DNA of 64,000 nucleotides from Serinicoccus chungangensis (GTDB lineage Bacteria; Actinomycetota; Actinomycetes; Actinomycetales; Dermatophilaceae): NCBI RefSeq assembly GCF_001483745.1, contig NZ_LQBL01000005.1, positions 13,874 to 77,873 of the forward strand, read 5' to 3'. Shown piece by piece: positions 8,286 to 17,096 of this stretch (position 1 is its first letter; each line of letters starts with the position of its first letter). The notes under the pieces were generated by a model. It saw only the letters and a program-made list of their open reading frames with translations, ran no database searches and was not told where the DNA came from. The position numbers and the translations under genes were made by a program.

Positions 8286-8750
8286 ATGGCTGAGTGGCAC
8301 GCGACCGTGGAAGCAGTGGGACTGGCGATGAGCGGTGACCGGGAGGCGGGCCTCGCCGCTCTCATGAGCGCCTGGGAGGAGACTCGGGAGGCCGACCATG
8401 CGCGCCGGTGCGTCATCGCGCACTACGTGGCCGACCTCCAGCCCTCCCTCGAGGACGAGGTGCGCTGGGACGAGTTGGCGCTGGCAGAGCATGCCCATGT
8501 CGCTGACGCCGACCTGGCGCCCGTGGGGATCACCTCAGCCGCAGGCATGGCGCCCAGCCTCCATCTGAACCTCGGCGACGGCTACCTGCGCCAGGGACGA
8601 CGACGCGAGGCCGAGGCCGAGCTCGAGAAGGGACTGCAGCAGCGGCACGAGCTCCCGGCGGACGGCTACGGAGACATGATCCGAGGCGGGCTGGACCGGC
8701 TGCGCTCACGACTGGACGAGGCGACCGGAGAGGAGGACCGCGAGGCGTGA
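8286..8750 (+). CDS. Conserved helical protein, tetratricopeptide-like
   Basis: This 154-residue soluble protein is almost entirely helical. Residues 10-45 and 95-125 have the size and spacing of TPR-like helix pairs (MSGDREAGLAALMSAWEET and LGDGYLRQGRRREAEAELEKG). Actinobacteria often carry single proteins of this kind with no assigned role. The start at ATG 8286 directly follows a divergent cysM start with 49 bases between. It ends 19 bases before the Imm5-like gene and may be co-transcribed with it. A protein-protein interaction role is inference. Confidence 0.7.
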   Translation: MAEWHATVEAVGLAMSGDREAGLAALMSAWEETREADHARRCVIAHYVADLQPSLEDEVRWDELALAEHAHVADADLAPVGITSAAGMAPSLHLNLGDGYLRQGRRREAEAELEKGLQQRHELPADGYGDMIRGGLDRLRSRLDEATGEEDREA

Positions 8751-8769
8751 CCGGTGCCAGGATGGGTCG

Positions 8770-9278
8770 GTGATCCTGCCCGAGGTGCGTGACCCCCGTC
8801 TCGTCACGGTCCGGCGGGGTGGGCTCCTCAGCGACGCCGACCACGCCCTCCTCGCCCTGTGGGCAGCGGACTGCGCCAGCCACGTGCTGCACCTCTTCGA
8901 GCAGCAGGTCCCGGACGACCACCGCCCGCGCGACGCCATCGCCGCCGCCCGCGCCTGGGCGGCGGGGGACCTGGGGATGATGCGGGCCAGGGCGGCGGGC
9001 GGACATGCCATGGGTGCCGCCCGGACGCTGCGCGGAGCGGCCCGGTTCGCCGCCTACTCCGCCGGTCAGGCCCCTGCGTGGGGCACGTCGCCGAGCACGA
9101 CCTCGGCGCCGCCGCCTACGCGATCAAGGCCGTCGTGGCGGCATACCCGCACGATCCGGACGCGCGCCGCGCGGAGCGCGACTGGCAGCGAGACCAGGTC
9201 CCCGGGCACCTGTCCGCCCTGGTCGTCGAGGACCAGGCTCGCCGCAACGACCTCTGCTGGTCGGTGTTCGGCGACTGA
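8770..9278 (+). pseudogene. Imm5-like putative immunity protein with a frameshift near 9090
   Basis: The protein begins at GTG 8770 and reads LSDADHALLALWAADCASHVLHLFEQ, DDHRPRDAIAAARAWA and AARTLRGAARFAAYSAGQA. All are typical of the Imm5 family, helical proteins predicted to neutralise polymorphic toxins. From about 9085-9092 the homologous sequence continues one frame over as VGHVAEHDLGAAAYAIKAVVAAYPHD, ending at 9278. One missing base explains it. Without correction the first frame runs on as low-complexity Ser/Thr/Arg sequence. No toxin gene is adjacent, so if functional it would be an orphan. The lesion may be real or a base-calling error beside C and G runs. Confidence 0.7.
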
Positions 9279-9291
9279 CGACGAGGCGGCG

Positions 9292-9846
9292 TCAGAGCAC
9301 GCGCTCGAACAGGTGGAACTGACTGAGGTCGGTGCCCTCGTAGTGCAGGGTGTGGACGCCCAGGTCGGTGAACCCGCAGCGTGCGTAGAGCCCGCGCGCC
9401 GCGGTGTTCTCGACGTAGGTGTCCAGACGCACCGCGCGACAACCCTTCTCCCTCGCCACCTCCAGCGTGGCGTCGACGAGGAAGCGCGCGACACCCTGGC
9501 GCAGGAAGTCCGGGCAGACCGCCAGGGCATGCACCACGAGCACCTGCTCCGGAGGTGCCTCGACGTCCCACGCGGCCTGCCGGTATGCGTCGGGAGCCTC
9601 GTGGTTCAGCGCCACGACGCCGGCGATGCTCCTCTCCCTCTCATCCAGGGCGAGGTACAGCTCCCCCGCGTCGACCCAGCCCGTGACCTCGGTCCTGGTC
9701 GGCCGGTTCTCGGTGTGCCAGTGCGGGAAGTCCACGGTCGTGGCCAGGTGGTCGATGACCTGTCGGTAGGCGGCCTGTGCCGCGGCGGTGTCCGCAGGCC
9801 CCGCCTGACGGAACCTCAGGCGCGCCGGCTCCTCGCGTCCCTCCAT
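9292..9846 (-). CDS. GNAT family N-acetyltransferase
   Basis: The 184-residue protein has a GNAT fold. The acetyl-CoA motif is visible as LAVCPDFLRQGVARFLVDATLEVAREKGC (the Q/RxxGxG/A pyrophosphate loop is the RQGVAR part), followed by the VENTAARGLYARCGF helix that binds CoA and closes the fold. A substrate-side helix with WVDAGELYLALDE precedes it. It converges with the frameshifted Imm5-like gene, 13 bases apart, and its 5' end is about 100 bases from a divergent VOC gene. The acceptor amine is unknown. Confidence 0.88.
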   Translation of the reverse strand: MEGREEPARLRFRQAGPADTAAAQAAYRQVIDHLATTVDFPHWHTENRPTRTEVTGWVDAGELYLALDERERSIAGVVALNHEAPDAYRQAAWDVEAPPEQVLVVHALAVCPDFLRQGVARFLVDATLEVAREKGCRAVRLDTYVENTAARGLYARCGFTDLGVHTLHYEGTDLSQFHLFERVL

Positions 9847-9949
9847 CAGGGCAATCTAGCGAGGACCACGTGAGGGTCTCACCGCCTGGCTCGAACGATG
9901 CCCCTCCGGACGACGTGCCATCGACATCCGGACTCGGTACGTTCACGTC

Positions 9950-10360
9950 ATGGCCGAGTACCCCCAGCTGCTGCATACCGTTCTCGACGCCGTGGAGGTC
10001 CGAGAGCTGGCCGAGTTCTACCGGCGTCTCCTCGGTCTGCAGTACCGGCCGGGCGACGACCCGCCGGCCGGGGGTGAGGACGAGGCCGACTGGCTGGTCC
10101 TCACCGACGGGCAGGGCAACCGCACCTTGGCCTTCCAGCAGGTCGAGCGCCTCGAGCGGACGACCTGGCCGCGGCCCGACGTGCCCATGCAGCTGCACCT
10201 CGACCTCACCGTCCCGGACCGGGAAGCGCTCGAGGCGCAGCACCGGCGGGCTCTCGACCTGGGCGCCGAGCTGCTGTTCGACCGCACCGACGACCCCGAC
10301 GAACCGCTCTACGTCTACGCCGACCCGGCGGGGCACCCGTTCTGCATCTTCGTCGCCTGA
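9950..10360 (+). CDS. VOC family protein
   Basis: This 136-residue protein has two beta-alpha-beta-beta-beta modules of the vicinal-oxygen-chelate superfamily. The first begins LHTVLDAVEVRELAEFYRRLLGL and the second MQLHLDLTVPDREALEAQ, closing with YVYADPAGHPFCIFV. Metal-ligand positions are plausible (first-strand His, second-module His, and a late acidic position), but the last Glu seen in true glyoxalases is not obvious. Members include dioxygenases, glyoxalases and antibiotic-resistance proteins; none can be chosen. It converges with a PhnB-like gene 40 bases downstream. Confidence 0.85.
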   Translation: MAEYPQLLHTVLDAVEVRELAEFYRRLLGLQYRPGDDPPAGGEDEADWLVLTDGQGNRTLAFQQVERLERTTWPRPDVPMQLHLDLTVPDREALEAQHRRALDLGAELLFDRTDDPDEPLYVYADPAGHPFCIFVA

Positions 10361-10400
10361 CGAGGACCGCCAGCGGCGTGGTGGCCGCCTCAGCGCGTCC

Positions 10401-10814
10401 TCACGACGCGTGGGGGCCGGCGATGTTGACCATCCAGGACACCCCGAACTCGTCGACGAGGGTGCCGAAGGTGTCACCCCACATCTGCGGCTCGAGCGGC
10501 ATGGTGACCTGACCACCCTGGGCGAGGCCGTCCCAGTAGCCGCGCAGCTCGGCCTCGTCGTCCCCGCTGAGGCTGAGCGACACGTTGCCGTCGGAGCCGG
10601 CGGGCGGCATACCTGGAGGCGTGTCCGAGGCCATGAGGACGAGGTCGGAGGGGGTGACGAGCTGCGCGTGCATGATGCCGTCGGCGCCCTCGCCCTCCAT
10701 GCCGTACTCGCCGAAGCTGTTCATCGACAGGTCCCCGCCGAAGACCTGCTGGTAGCGCTCCATCGCCGCCCTCGTGGTGCCGTCGAAGGAGATGTAGGGG
10801 TTGAGCGTGGACAT
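10401..10814 (-). CDS. PhnB-like VOC family protein
   Basis: The 137-residue protein belongs to the PhnB/DUF1338-related branch of the VOC superfamily. It begins STLNPYISFDGTTRAAMERYQQVFGG, has the MHAQLVTPSDLVLMASD strand pair and ends TLVDEFGVSWMVNI, which is the normal order for these proteins. ATG 10814 was preferred over the ATG ten codons upstream because STLNPYISF is the usual start. Function is unknown in most species despite the phosphonate name. It is not in a phosphonate cluster here. Confidence 0.88.
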   Translation of the reverse strand: MSTLNPYISFDGTTRAAMERYQQVFGGDLSMNSFGEYGMEGEGADGIMHAQLVTPSDLVLMASDTPPGMPPAGSDGNVSLSLSGDDEAELRGYWDGLAQGGQVTMPLEPQMWGDTFGTLVDEFGVSWMVNIAGPHAS

Positions 10815-10899
10815 GTCGAGACCTCTCTGTCGCTGGCGGCTCATCCGTCAGGGTGAGGCGCAACCTACTCCGGTGGACCGACAGGCTCGACCCCTCGCG

Positions 10900-11931
10900 T
10901 CAGGGGGTGTCGGTGTCCCGGGCGTCCTCGTCCAGCCCGGACCGGTCGGTCGACTCGATCTCACCGATGTGGACGAGGGCGTCGCCCCGGTTGACCAGCG
11001 GCGCCTCGGCCCGGCCGATGACGACGCCGTCACGGTCGGCCTTGACGATGGCCAACCGCTTGCCGAAGGAGTTGAACAGCTCGCCGAGCTTCTCCCCCTC
11101 GCTCACCCGCTGCCCGAGCGCCACGTCCATGTGGACGATCCCGGTGCGGCGTGCGCGGACCCACCCGCTGCGCCAGCAGATGTCGCTGGGGCTCTCGGCC
11201 GGCTCCACGACGACCTCCTCGGGGTCGATCATCCCGAGGTGCGCCAGCACGCGCAGGACCCCGTCGACCCCGGCGACGATCGCCCACTCGTCGAAGCGCC
11301 AGGCCTCACCCCCCTCGTAGAGGAGCACGCGGGCGCCGCGCTCGCGGGCGGCATACCGCAGCGAGCCGTCGCGGAGCCTGGCGTGGTAGGCCACCGGCGC
11401 CCCGAACGCCTCGGCGAGCGCCCGCGTCTGCTCGTCCTCGAGGTCGCAGCGGATCTGCGGCAGGTTGGAGCGTCGGTCGGCCCCGGTGTGCAGGTCGATG
11501 CCGACGTCGGAGGGGCCGATGACCTCGGTCATCATGAGGTGGGCGATCCGGCCGGCGAGCGACCCGCGCGCCGACCCCGGGAAGCTGCGGTTGAGGTCGC
11601 GCCGGTCGGGCAGGTAGCGGTCGCCCGACATCACGCCGAGCACGTTGACGATGGGCACGGCGAGCACGGTGCCGCGGATGGTCTTGGGGTCCAGCCGGGC
11701 CAGCACGCGGCGCACCACCTCGATGCCGACGACCTCGTCGCCGTGGATCGCGGCGGAGAGCCACAGCGTGGGGCCGTCCTCGCGGCCGTGCAGCACGTGC
11801 ACCGGCAGGCTCACCTCGGCCCCGGTGACCAGGCGCGAGATCGGCAGCGACACCTCGCGTCGGCTGCCCGCCCGCACCTTCACGGTGCCGATGGGGAAGG
11901 ACGGCCGCAGCGTGCGCCGGGTCGCGCTCAC
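10900..11931 (-). CDS. Succinylglutamate desuccinylase/aspartoacylase family zinc carboxypeptidase-like protein
   Basis: The 343-residue product has the AstE/AspA fold related to carboxypeptidase A. The zinc site appears as AIHGDEVVG (HxxE) and GIDLHTGA (third His ligand), with RDLNRSFPG between them. The C-terminal 100 residues form a beta/barrel-sandwich-like segment (RTGIVHMDVALGQRVSEGEKLGEL) as in many bacterial homologues. The gene overlaps the retropepsin-like gene by four bases, and a RimK-type ligase follows divergently. This grouping suggests a role in removing or handling glutamate tails added by the ligase, which is inference. Confidence 0.88.
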   Translation of the reverse strand: MSATRRTLRPSFPIGTVKVRAGSRREVSLPISRLVTGAEVSLPVHVLHGREDGPTLWLSAAIHGDEVVGIEVVRRVLARLDPKTIRGTVLAVPIVNVLGVMSGDRYLPDRRDLNRSFPGSARGSLAGRIAHLMMTEVIGPSDVGIDLHTGADRRSNLPQIRCDLEDEQTRALAEAFGAPVAYHARLRDGSLRYAARERGARVLLYEGGEAWRFDEWAIVAGVDGVLRVLAHLGMIDPEEVVVEPAESPSDICWRSGWVRARRTGIVHMDVALGQRVSEGEKLGELFNSFGKRLAIVKADRDGVVIGRAEAPLVNRGDALVHIGEIESTDRSGLDEDARDTDTP

Positions 11932-12422
11932 CGCTTCCCCCAGTTGCGTCGTCGCACCGCACGGTCGGGACGGCCACCGGCATAGCTCAGGGCCGGGTCG
12001 ACGAGGAAACCCTGCACCAGCGCCTCCCGCCCGACGAGCATCCGGAAGCCCATCTCGTCACGGTCGGTCAGCGTCACCTCGGCGCGCACCTCACGGCCAC
12101 CGAGGACCAGCGGGAGGAGCACGACATACCTCTGCTCCTCGTGCCCGGAGGAGGAGCGGACCGAGCGTGAGTCGTGCACCGGCAGCTCGACGGAGACCGA
12201 GTCCTCGGCGCTCGCCTGCCACGGGTGGACGCTGAAGCTCACCCAGTCGCGCCCGCCGCGGTCGAAGCCGCGCAGGTCGAAGGCGTGGACCGCCGAGGTC
12301 TTGGCGCCGGTGTCGATCTTGGCCTTGATCCACGGCACGTCGATCTGCGGGATCTGCACCCACTCCCGCCATCCGACGACGGCGCGATCTGTGGTGAGAT
12401 GGTTCGACCCTGTCACCCGCAC
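11928..12422 (-). CDS. RimB-like retropepsin-type protease (ATP-dependent zinc protease family)
   Basis: The 164-residue protein carries KIDTGAKTSAVHA, the single-chain retropepsin-like DTGA motif of the Zn_protease family often encoded beside RimK. VGWREWVQIPQ and MLVGREALVQGFLVDPALSY flank it at the usual distances. In the studied Pseudomonas rimABK locus the RimB protein modulates RimK action on ribosomal protein S6; the same link is likely here but not shown. The start is a GTG at 12422 or the GTG two codons later; no ATG is available. It is only 19 bases from the divergent rimK-like start, so both promoters must overlap coding DNA or be very compact. Confidence 0.85.
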   Translation of the reverse strand: MRVTGSNHLTTDRAVVGWREWVQIPQIDVPWIKAKIDTGAKTSAVHAFDLRGFDRGGRDWVSFSVHPWQASAEDSVSVELPVHDSRSVRSSSGHEEQRYVVLLPLVLGGREVRAEVTLTDRDEMGFRMLVGREALVQGFLVDPALSYAGGRPDRAVRRRNWGKR

Positions 12423-12441
12423 ATCCTCTCAGGACGCCCCG

Positions 12442-13644
12442 ATGAAGCTCGCCATCCTGTCCCGTTCGCTGCGCGCCTACTCCACCCAGCGGCTGCGGAC
12501 CGCCGCCCTCGAGCGCGGGCACCAGGTCAAGGTGCTCGACACGCTGCGCTTCGGCATCGACCTGTCCGGCGACGAGCCCGACCTGCACTTCCGCGGCCGG
12601 CCGCTGTCGACGTACGACGCGGTGCTCCCCCGCGTGGGCGCGTCGGTGACCTACTTCGGGACGGCGGTGGTGCGCCAGTTCGAGCAGATGGACGTCTACA
12701 CGCCCAACACCGCCAACGGCATCATGAACAGCCGCGACAAGCTGCGCGCCACCCAGATCCTGTCGCGCCACAACATCGGTATGCCCGCGACCGCCTTCGT
12801 GCGCAACCGTGCCGAGATCCCGCACGCCATCGAGATGGTCGGCGGCGCGCCCGTGGTGGTCAAGCTGCTCGAGGGCACCCAGGGCATCGGCGTCATCCTC
12901 GCCCCGACCATGAAGGTCGCCGAGGCCATCATCGAGACCCTGCACGGCACCAACCAGCAGGTGCTCATCCAGCGCTTCGTCAAGGAGTCCAAGGGCAAGG
13001 ACGTGCGCGCCCTCGTCGTCGGCGACCGGGTCGTCGCGGCGATGCGGCGGCGCGCCCAGGGTGATGAGTTCCGGTCCAACGTGCACCGCGGCGGGAGCGT
13101 GGAGCGGGTCGACCTCGACCCGGAGTACGAGGAGATCGCCGTCCGTGCCGCCCACATCATGGGTCTGCGCGTCGCCGGTGTCGACATGCTCGAGGGCAAC
13201 GACGGCCCGCTCGTCATGGAGGTCAACTCCTCCCCCGGCCTGCAGGGCATCGAGGCCGCCACCAAGCTCGACGTCGCCGGCGCCATCGTGGACTACATCG
13301 CCGACCAGTCCGGCTTCCCCGACATCGACGTGCGCCAGCGGCTCGCGGTGTCGACGGGGTATGGCGTCGCCGAGATCGCGGTCATGTCCGGCTCCGAGCT
13401 GGTCGGGCAGACCATCGAGGCCTCCGGGCTGTGGGAGAAGGACATCCAGGTGCTGACCCTGCACCGCGGCACCCGCGTGGTGCCCAACCCCGCGGGCGCC
13501 AAGGTGCTGGAGGACGGCGACCGCCTGCTGTGCTTCGGCAAGCACGAGCACATGCGCTCGCTCATCCCGGCCCGGTCCCGGCGGCCCCGGCGGGTCCGCA
13601 AGCTGCCGAAGACGCCCATCCTCGAGGACGTGCCCACGGGCTGA
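12442..13644 (+). CDS. rimK: RimK family ATP-grasp glutamate ligase with C-terminal TrkA_C domain
   Basis: The 400-residue protein begins as RimK (MKLAILSRSLRAYSTQRLRTAA). It has the ATP-grasp core at about residues 90-290: VVKLLEGTQGIGVI, VLIQRFVKESKGKDVRALVVG and the metal site LVMEVNSSPGLQGIE. RimK ligases add glutamate to the C-terminus of ribosomal protein S6 or to other acceptors. Residues about 310-385 form a second domain, IAVMSGSELVGQTIEASGL to DRLLCFGKHEHMRSLI, that resembles the RCK C-terminal (TrkA_C) ligand-binding domain of potassium channels. The tail is strongly basic. The fusion suggests small-molecule control of the ligase. It faces the protease and AspA-like genes. Confidence 0.9.
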   Translation: MKLAILSRSLRAYSTQRLRTAALERGHQVKVLDTLRFGIDLSGDEPDLHFRGRPLSTYDAVLPRVGASVTYFGTAVVRQFEQMDVYTPNTANGIMNSRDKLRATQILSRHNIGMPATAFVRNRAEIPHAIEMVGGAPVVVKLLEGTQGIGVILAPTMKVAEAIIETLHGTNQQVLIQRFVKESKGKDVRALVVGDRVVAAMRRRAQGDEFRSNVHRGGSVERVDLDPEYEEIAVRAAHIMGLRVAGVDMLEGNDGPLVMEVNSSPGLQGIEAATKLDVAGAIVDYIADQSGFPDIDVRQRLAVSTGYGVAEIAVMSGSELVGQTIEASGLWEKDIQVLTLHRGTRVVPNPAGAKVLEDGDRLLCFGKHEHMRSLIPARSRRPRRVRKLPKTPILEDVPTG

Positions 13645-14034
13645 GGGCAGGCGGCCGGGGGACGCCCGGGCACGGCTCGCCGGGGCGCGTCTCACGCAGC
13701 CTGTGCACGTCTCGCGCAGGCTGTGCACCCCCGTGCAGCATGTGCTCCCCGCGCAGGCAGTGCATGTCTCACGCAGGCTGTGCGCGTCTATGCAGGCTGT
13801 GCATGTCTCGTGCAGCCTGCACGCGGTATACCGCACGCACAGGCTGCATGTCCGTGCACAGGTGACGAGCGCGTGCACAGACTGCATATGCCGTGCACAG
13901 ACAACAGCCAACGAGCAGCCGAGCGCAGAGGTGACGAGCCGCCGAGCTGACGGGCCGACGAGCTGACGGGCCGACGAGCCCAGAGCTGACGAGCCGCCGA
14001 GCCGACTACCGAGCCCGGCCGCGCGTGGGGCGCC
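13645..14034. repeat. Intergenic repeat-rich stretch (TGCACAG-type 20-bp units and GAGCTGACGG units)
   Basis: No gene is supported here. From about 13689 to 13830 there are roughly six imperfect 20-bp units of the form TCTCRCGCAGGCTGTGCAYG, followed to about 13900 by dispersed GTGCACAG and CTGCATGTC words. From about 13925 to 14005 a second set of short units, GAGCTGACGGGCCGACGAGC, repeats two to three times. The region lies between two convergent genes (rimK and an NAD(P)-binding protein), so it could act in termination or protein binding; neither is proven. Confidence 0.7.
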
Positions 14035-14709
14035 TCAGGCCTTGCCGGCGACCGCGTCGAGGGCCTGGGCGACGGGGGTCGACCCGCCGAGGAACTCGAT
14101 CATGCGGCCGGTGAGGTCGTCACGGTCCAGCGCGAGCGCGAGCACCGTGGCGACATCGGCACGCGGGACGTCCCGGCCCTCCGGGGTCTCGATCGCGCCG
14201 GTGCCGTCGCCCATGACCTCGATCTGGCCGGTGCCGGCGTCCAGGCTCAGGGCGCCCGGCGCGACGATCGTCCAGTCGAGCTGCGAGCCCCGCAGGTGCT
14301 CGTCCGCGGCGGCCTTGGCCTCGGCGTAGGCGAAGAACGGGTTGTCCTCGGGCACTCCGTGGTCGGTCCGGGCACCCAGGTAGCTCACCATGAGGTAGCG
14401 CTCCGCGCCGGCCTCCTGAGCGGCGTCCATGGACCGGATGGCCGCGTCTCGGTCCACCGCGTAGGTGCGCTCCGGGTCACCGCCCCCGGCACCGGCCGTC
14501 CACACGACGGCGTCGTGCCCGCGGAGCAGCTCGGTCATCTGCTCGCGGCTCATGGTCTCGACGTCCGCGACGACCGGTCGCATCCCGGCGGCCTCGACGT
14601 CCGGCCCGTGGTCAGGGTTGCGGACGACCGCGTCGACGTCGTGCCCGGCCAGCAGGGGTCCCAGCTGCAGGGCGATCTTGCCGTGTCCTCCGATGATGGC
14701 GATACGCAT
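14035..14709 (-). CDS. NAD(P)-binding (atypical SDR) protein
   Basis: The 224-residue protein has an N-terminal Rossmann motif IIGGHGKIALQL, a VVWTAGAGGG strand, and the YAEAKAAADEHLRGSQLDWTIVAPGALS region of the NmrA/atypical-SDR group that includes YwnB-like and flavin-reductase-like proteins. The YxxxK pair is present as YAEAK. Later residues GRDVPRADVATVLALAL are also typical. Such proteins are stress-related NADP sensors or reductases; the exact role is unknown. The start codon lies inside a GGTATGC copy of the window's frequent octamer. It ends the convergent repeat region and lies 65 bases downstream of the FdhF/YdeP gene. Confidence 0.85.
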   Translation of the reverse strand: MRIAIIGGHGKIALQLGPLLAGHDVDAVVRNPDHGPDVEAAGMRPVVADVETMSREQMTELLRGHDAVVWTAGAGGGDPERTYAVDRDAAIRSMDAAQEAGAERYLMVSYLGARTDHGVPEDNPFFAYAEAKAAADEHLRGSQLDWTIVAPGALSLDAGTGQIEVMGDGTGAIETPEGRDVPRADVATVLALALDRDDLTGRMIEFLGGSTPVAQALDAVAGKA

Positions 14710-14774
14710 ACCCTGGCCAACACCGCACCCACCGGCGCTGTTCCTCACCAGCCGTGGGTGGTGACAGGGCTTCC

Positions 14775-17063
14775 TCAGGCGCGGGCGCGCAGCTCCACCA
14801 CGACGGACTTGCTGGCCGGGGTGCCGCTGCGCCGGGAACGCTGCCCCAGCGGCACGAGCACGTTGGTCTCCGGGTAGTAGGCGGCCGCACATCCGCGGGC
14901 GGTGTCGTAGGACACGATCCGGAACTCCTCGGCGACCCGCTCGCCGTCCTCCCAGTGGCTCACGAGGTCGACCTCCTGGCCGTCGCGCAGGCCGCGCTCG
15001 CGGAGGTCGTCGGGGTGGACGAAGACGACCCGCCGACCGTTCTCGATGCCGCGGTAGCGGTCGTCGAGCCCGTAGATCGTGGTGTTGAACTGGTCGTGGC
15101 TGCGCAGCGTCTGCAGCAGCAGCCGACCCTCCGGGACCTCCGGGTAGGTGAGGACGTTGGTGGTGAACTGCGCCTTGCCGATCGTGGTGTCGCCCCACTC
15201 CCGTGTCCTGGCGGCGTGCGGCAGCACGAAGCCTGCCGGGTCGTTGATCTTCTCCTCGTAGTCCTCGAAGCCCGGGATCACGCGGGAGACCGCGTCGCGG
15301 ATGGTGCTGTAGTCGTCCTCGAAGGCCTGCCAGTCGGCCACCGCGGCGACCCGCTCGATCGAGCGCGCCAGGCGGGAGACGACGGCGACCTCGCTCAGCA
15401 GGTGCGGGGAGGCCGGCGGCAGCGGACCGTGGCTGGCGTGCACGGCGGACATCGAGTCCTCGACCGTGATCCGCTGCGGACCAGTGGCCTGCTGGTCCCG
15501 CTCGGAGCGCACCAGGACCGGCAAGATGAGGGCGGTCTCCCCGGTGACGACGTGCGACCGGTTGAGCTTGGTCGAGATCTGCACCGTCATCGCGCAGGAG
15601 CGCAGCGCCTCCTCGGTCACGTCCGTGTCCGGCGCGGCCCTGACGAAGTTGCCGCCCATGCCCATGAAGAACCTCGCGTGCCCGTCCCGCAGCGCCTCGA
15701 CGGCGGACGCGGTGTCGTAGCCGTGCTCCCGCGGGCTGGCGAACGAGAACTCCGCGTCGAGCCGGTCGTGGAAGTCGTCGGGCATCTGCTCCCAGATCCC
15801 CATCGTCCGGTCGCCCTGCACGTTGCTGTGGCCGCGCACGGGGCACAGGCCCGCACCGTCCCGGCCGATGTTGCCCTGCAGCAGGATGACGTTGACCACC
15901 TCGGTGAGCATGGCCACCGAGTGCTCGTGCTGGGTCAGGCCCATGGCCCAGCAGACGATGGTCCGCCGGCTGCGCGCGAGGCGGTCGGCGAGGTCCTCGA
16001 TCTGCTGCCGCTCCAGGCCGGTCGCGGTGAGCACCTCGTCCCAGTCCAGGTCGGCGAGGTGCTCACGGTATGCCTCGAGGCCGTCCGTGTATTCCTCGAG
16101 GAACTCGTGGTCCAGCACCGAACCCGGGTCGGCGGCCTCCCGCTCCAGCAGCAGCGCACCGAGGGCCTGGAAGAGCGCCATGTCGCCGCCGAGGCGGATC
16201 TGCAGGAAGTCGTCGGCGAGGTCGGTGCCCGGGCCGACGGCCCTGATCGGGTTCTGCGGGTTCTTGAACCGCTGCAGCCCGGCCTCGGGCAGCGGGTTCA
16301 CCGCCACGATGGCCGCGCCGTTCTCCTTCGCGCGCTCGAGGGCGCTGAGCATGCGGGGGTGGTTGGTGCCCGGGTTCTGCCCGGCGATGATGATGAGCTC
16401 GGACTGGTGCAGGTCCTCGAGCAGGACGGTGCCCTTGCCCAGCCCGATGGTGTCGCCGAGCGCCGCGCCGGAGGCCTCGTGGCACATGTTGGAGCAGTCC
16501 GGCAGGTTGTTGGTGCCGTAGGCGCGCACCATGAGCTGGTAGACGAAGGCCGCCTCGTTGGACGTGCGTCCAGAGGTGTAGAAGACGGCCTCGTCCGGGT
16601 CGGCGAGCGAGGTCAGCTCCTCGGCGACCATCCGGAACGCGTCGTCCCAGCTGATCGGCTCGTACCGGGTGCTGCCCGCCAGCTTGACGACCGGGTGGAC
16701 CAGCCGCCCCTGCTGACCCAGCCACCAGTCGCTGCGGGTGGCGAGGTCGGCCAGGTCGTGCTCCTCGAAGAAGTCGGGCCCGAGGGTGCGAAGGGTCGCC
16801 TCCTCGGCCACCGCCTTGGCGCCGTTCTCGCAGAACTCGGCGGGCGAGCGGTGGTCCGGGTCGGGCCAGGCGCAGCCGGAGCAGTCGAAGCCGTGCTTCT
16901 GGTTGAGCCGGGTCAGCGTGCGCAGCGTCCGCACCGTGCCCATCTGCTCCTGGGAGATCTTCAGCGCGTGGTAGACCCCGGGGATCCCGGCGGCCCAGTC
17001 CTTGCGCCGCCCGACCTCCAGGTCGTCGTCGGTGAAGTCCTGCTGGGGTGCGTCGGTGGCCAC
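14775..17063 (-). CDS. FdhF/YdeP family molybdopterin oxidoreductase
   Basis: The 762-residue protein is a member of the YdeP branch of the formate dehydrogenase alpha family. The characteristic CSGCAWPDPD (Cys61, Cys64) and EFCENGAKA segments are near the N-terminus. SNMCHEASG supplies the Cys at the molybdenum-ligand position, GQNPGTNHPR and WAMGLTQHEHSV are cofactor contacts, and the C-terminal molydop-binding domain includes LRSHDQFNTTIYG. YdeP-type enzymes are linked to acid resistance in Escherichia coli, and formate or oxalate chemistry is suggested by the adjacent OFA-type transporter. The order is transporter, small membrane subunit, oxidoreductase, all on one strand. Confidence 0.9.
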   Translation of the reverse strand: MATDAPQQDFTDDDLEVGRRKDWAAGIPGVYHALKISQEQMGTVRTLRTLTRLNQKHGFDCSGCAWPDPDHRSPAEFCENGAKAVAEEATLRTLGPDFFEEHDLADLATRSDWWLGQQGRLVHPVVKLAGSTRYEPISWDDAFRMVAEELTSLADPDEAVFYTSGRTSNEAAFVYQLMVRAYGTNNLPDCSNMCHEASGAALGDTIGLGKGTVLLEDLHQSELIIIAGQNPGTNHPRMLSALERAKENGAAIVAVNPLPEAGLQRFKNPQNPIRAVGPGTDLADDFLQIRLGGDMALFQALGALLLEREAADPGSVLDHEFLEEYTDGLEAYREHLADLDWDEVLTATGLERQQIEDLADRLARSRRTIVCWAMGLTQHEHSVAMLTEVVNVILLQGNIGRDGAGLCPVRGHSNVQGDRTMGIWEQMPDDFHDRLDAEFSFASPREHGYDTASAVEALRDGHARFFMGMGGNFVRAAPDTDVTEEALRSCAMTVQISTKLNRSHVVTGETALILPVLVRSERDQQATGPQRITVEDSMSAVHASHGPLPPASPHLLSEVAVVSRLARSIERVAAVADWQAFEDDYSTIRDAVSRVIPGFEDYEEKINDPAGFVLPHAARTREWGDTTIGKAQFTTNVLTYPEVPEGRLLLQTLRSHDQFNTTIYGLDDRYRGIENGRRVVFVHPDDLRERGLRDGQEVDLVSHWEDGERVAEEFRIVSYDTARGCAAAYYPETNVLVPLGQRSRRSGTPASKSVVVELRARA

Positions 17064-17096
17064 GGGGGTCCTCCTGGTATGTCGTGGGGCGGCGGG

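Noticed and set aside
13689-13900. Possible CRISPR array from repeated 20-bp units
   Set aside because: Units are imperfect, adjacent and without unique spacers; no cas gene is present.
12091-13911. 606-codon reverse frame opposite rimK
   Set aside because: Antisense shadow: the repeated CTGTGCA region even gives a Cys/His-rich start that looks striking but is only the repeat translated.
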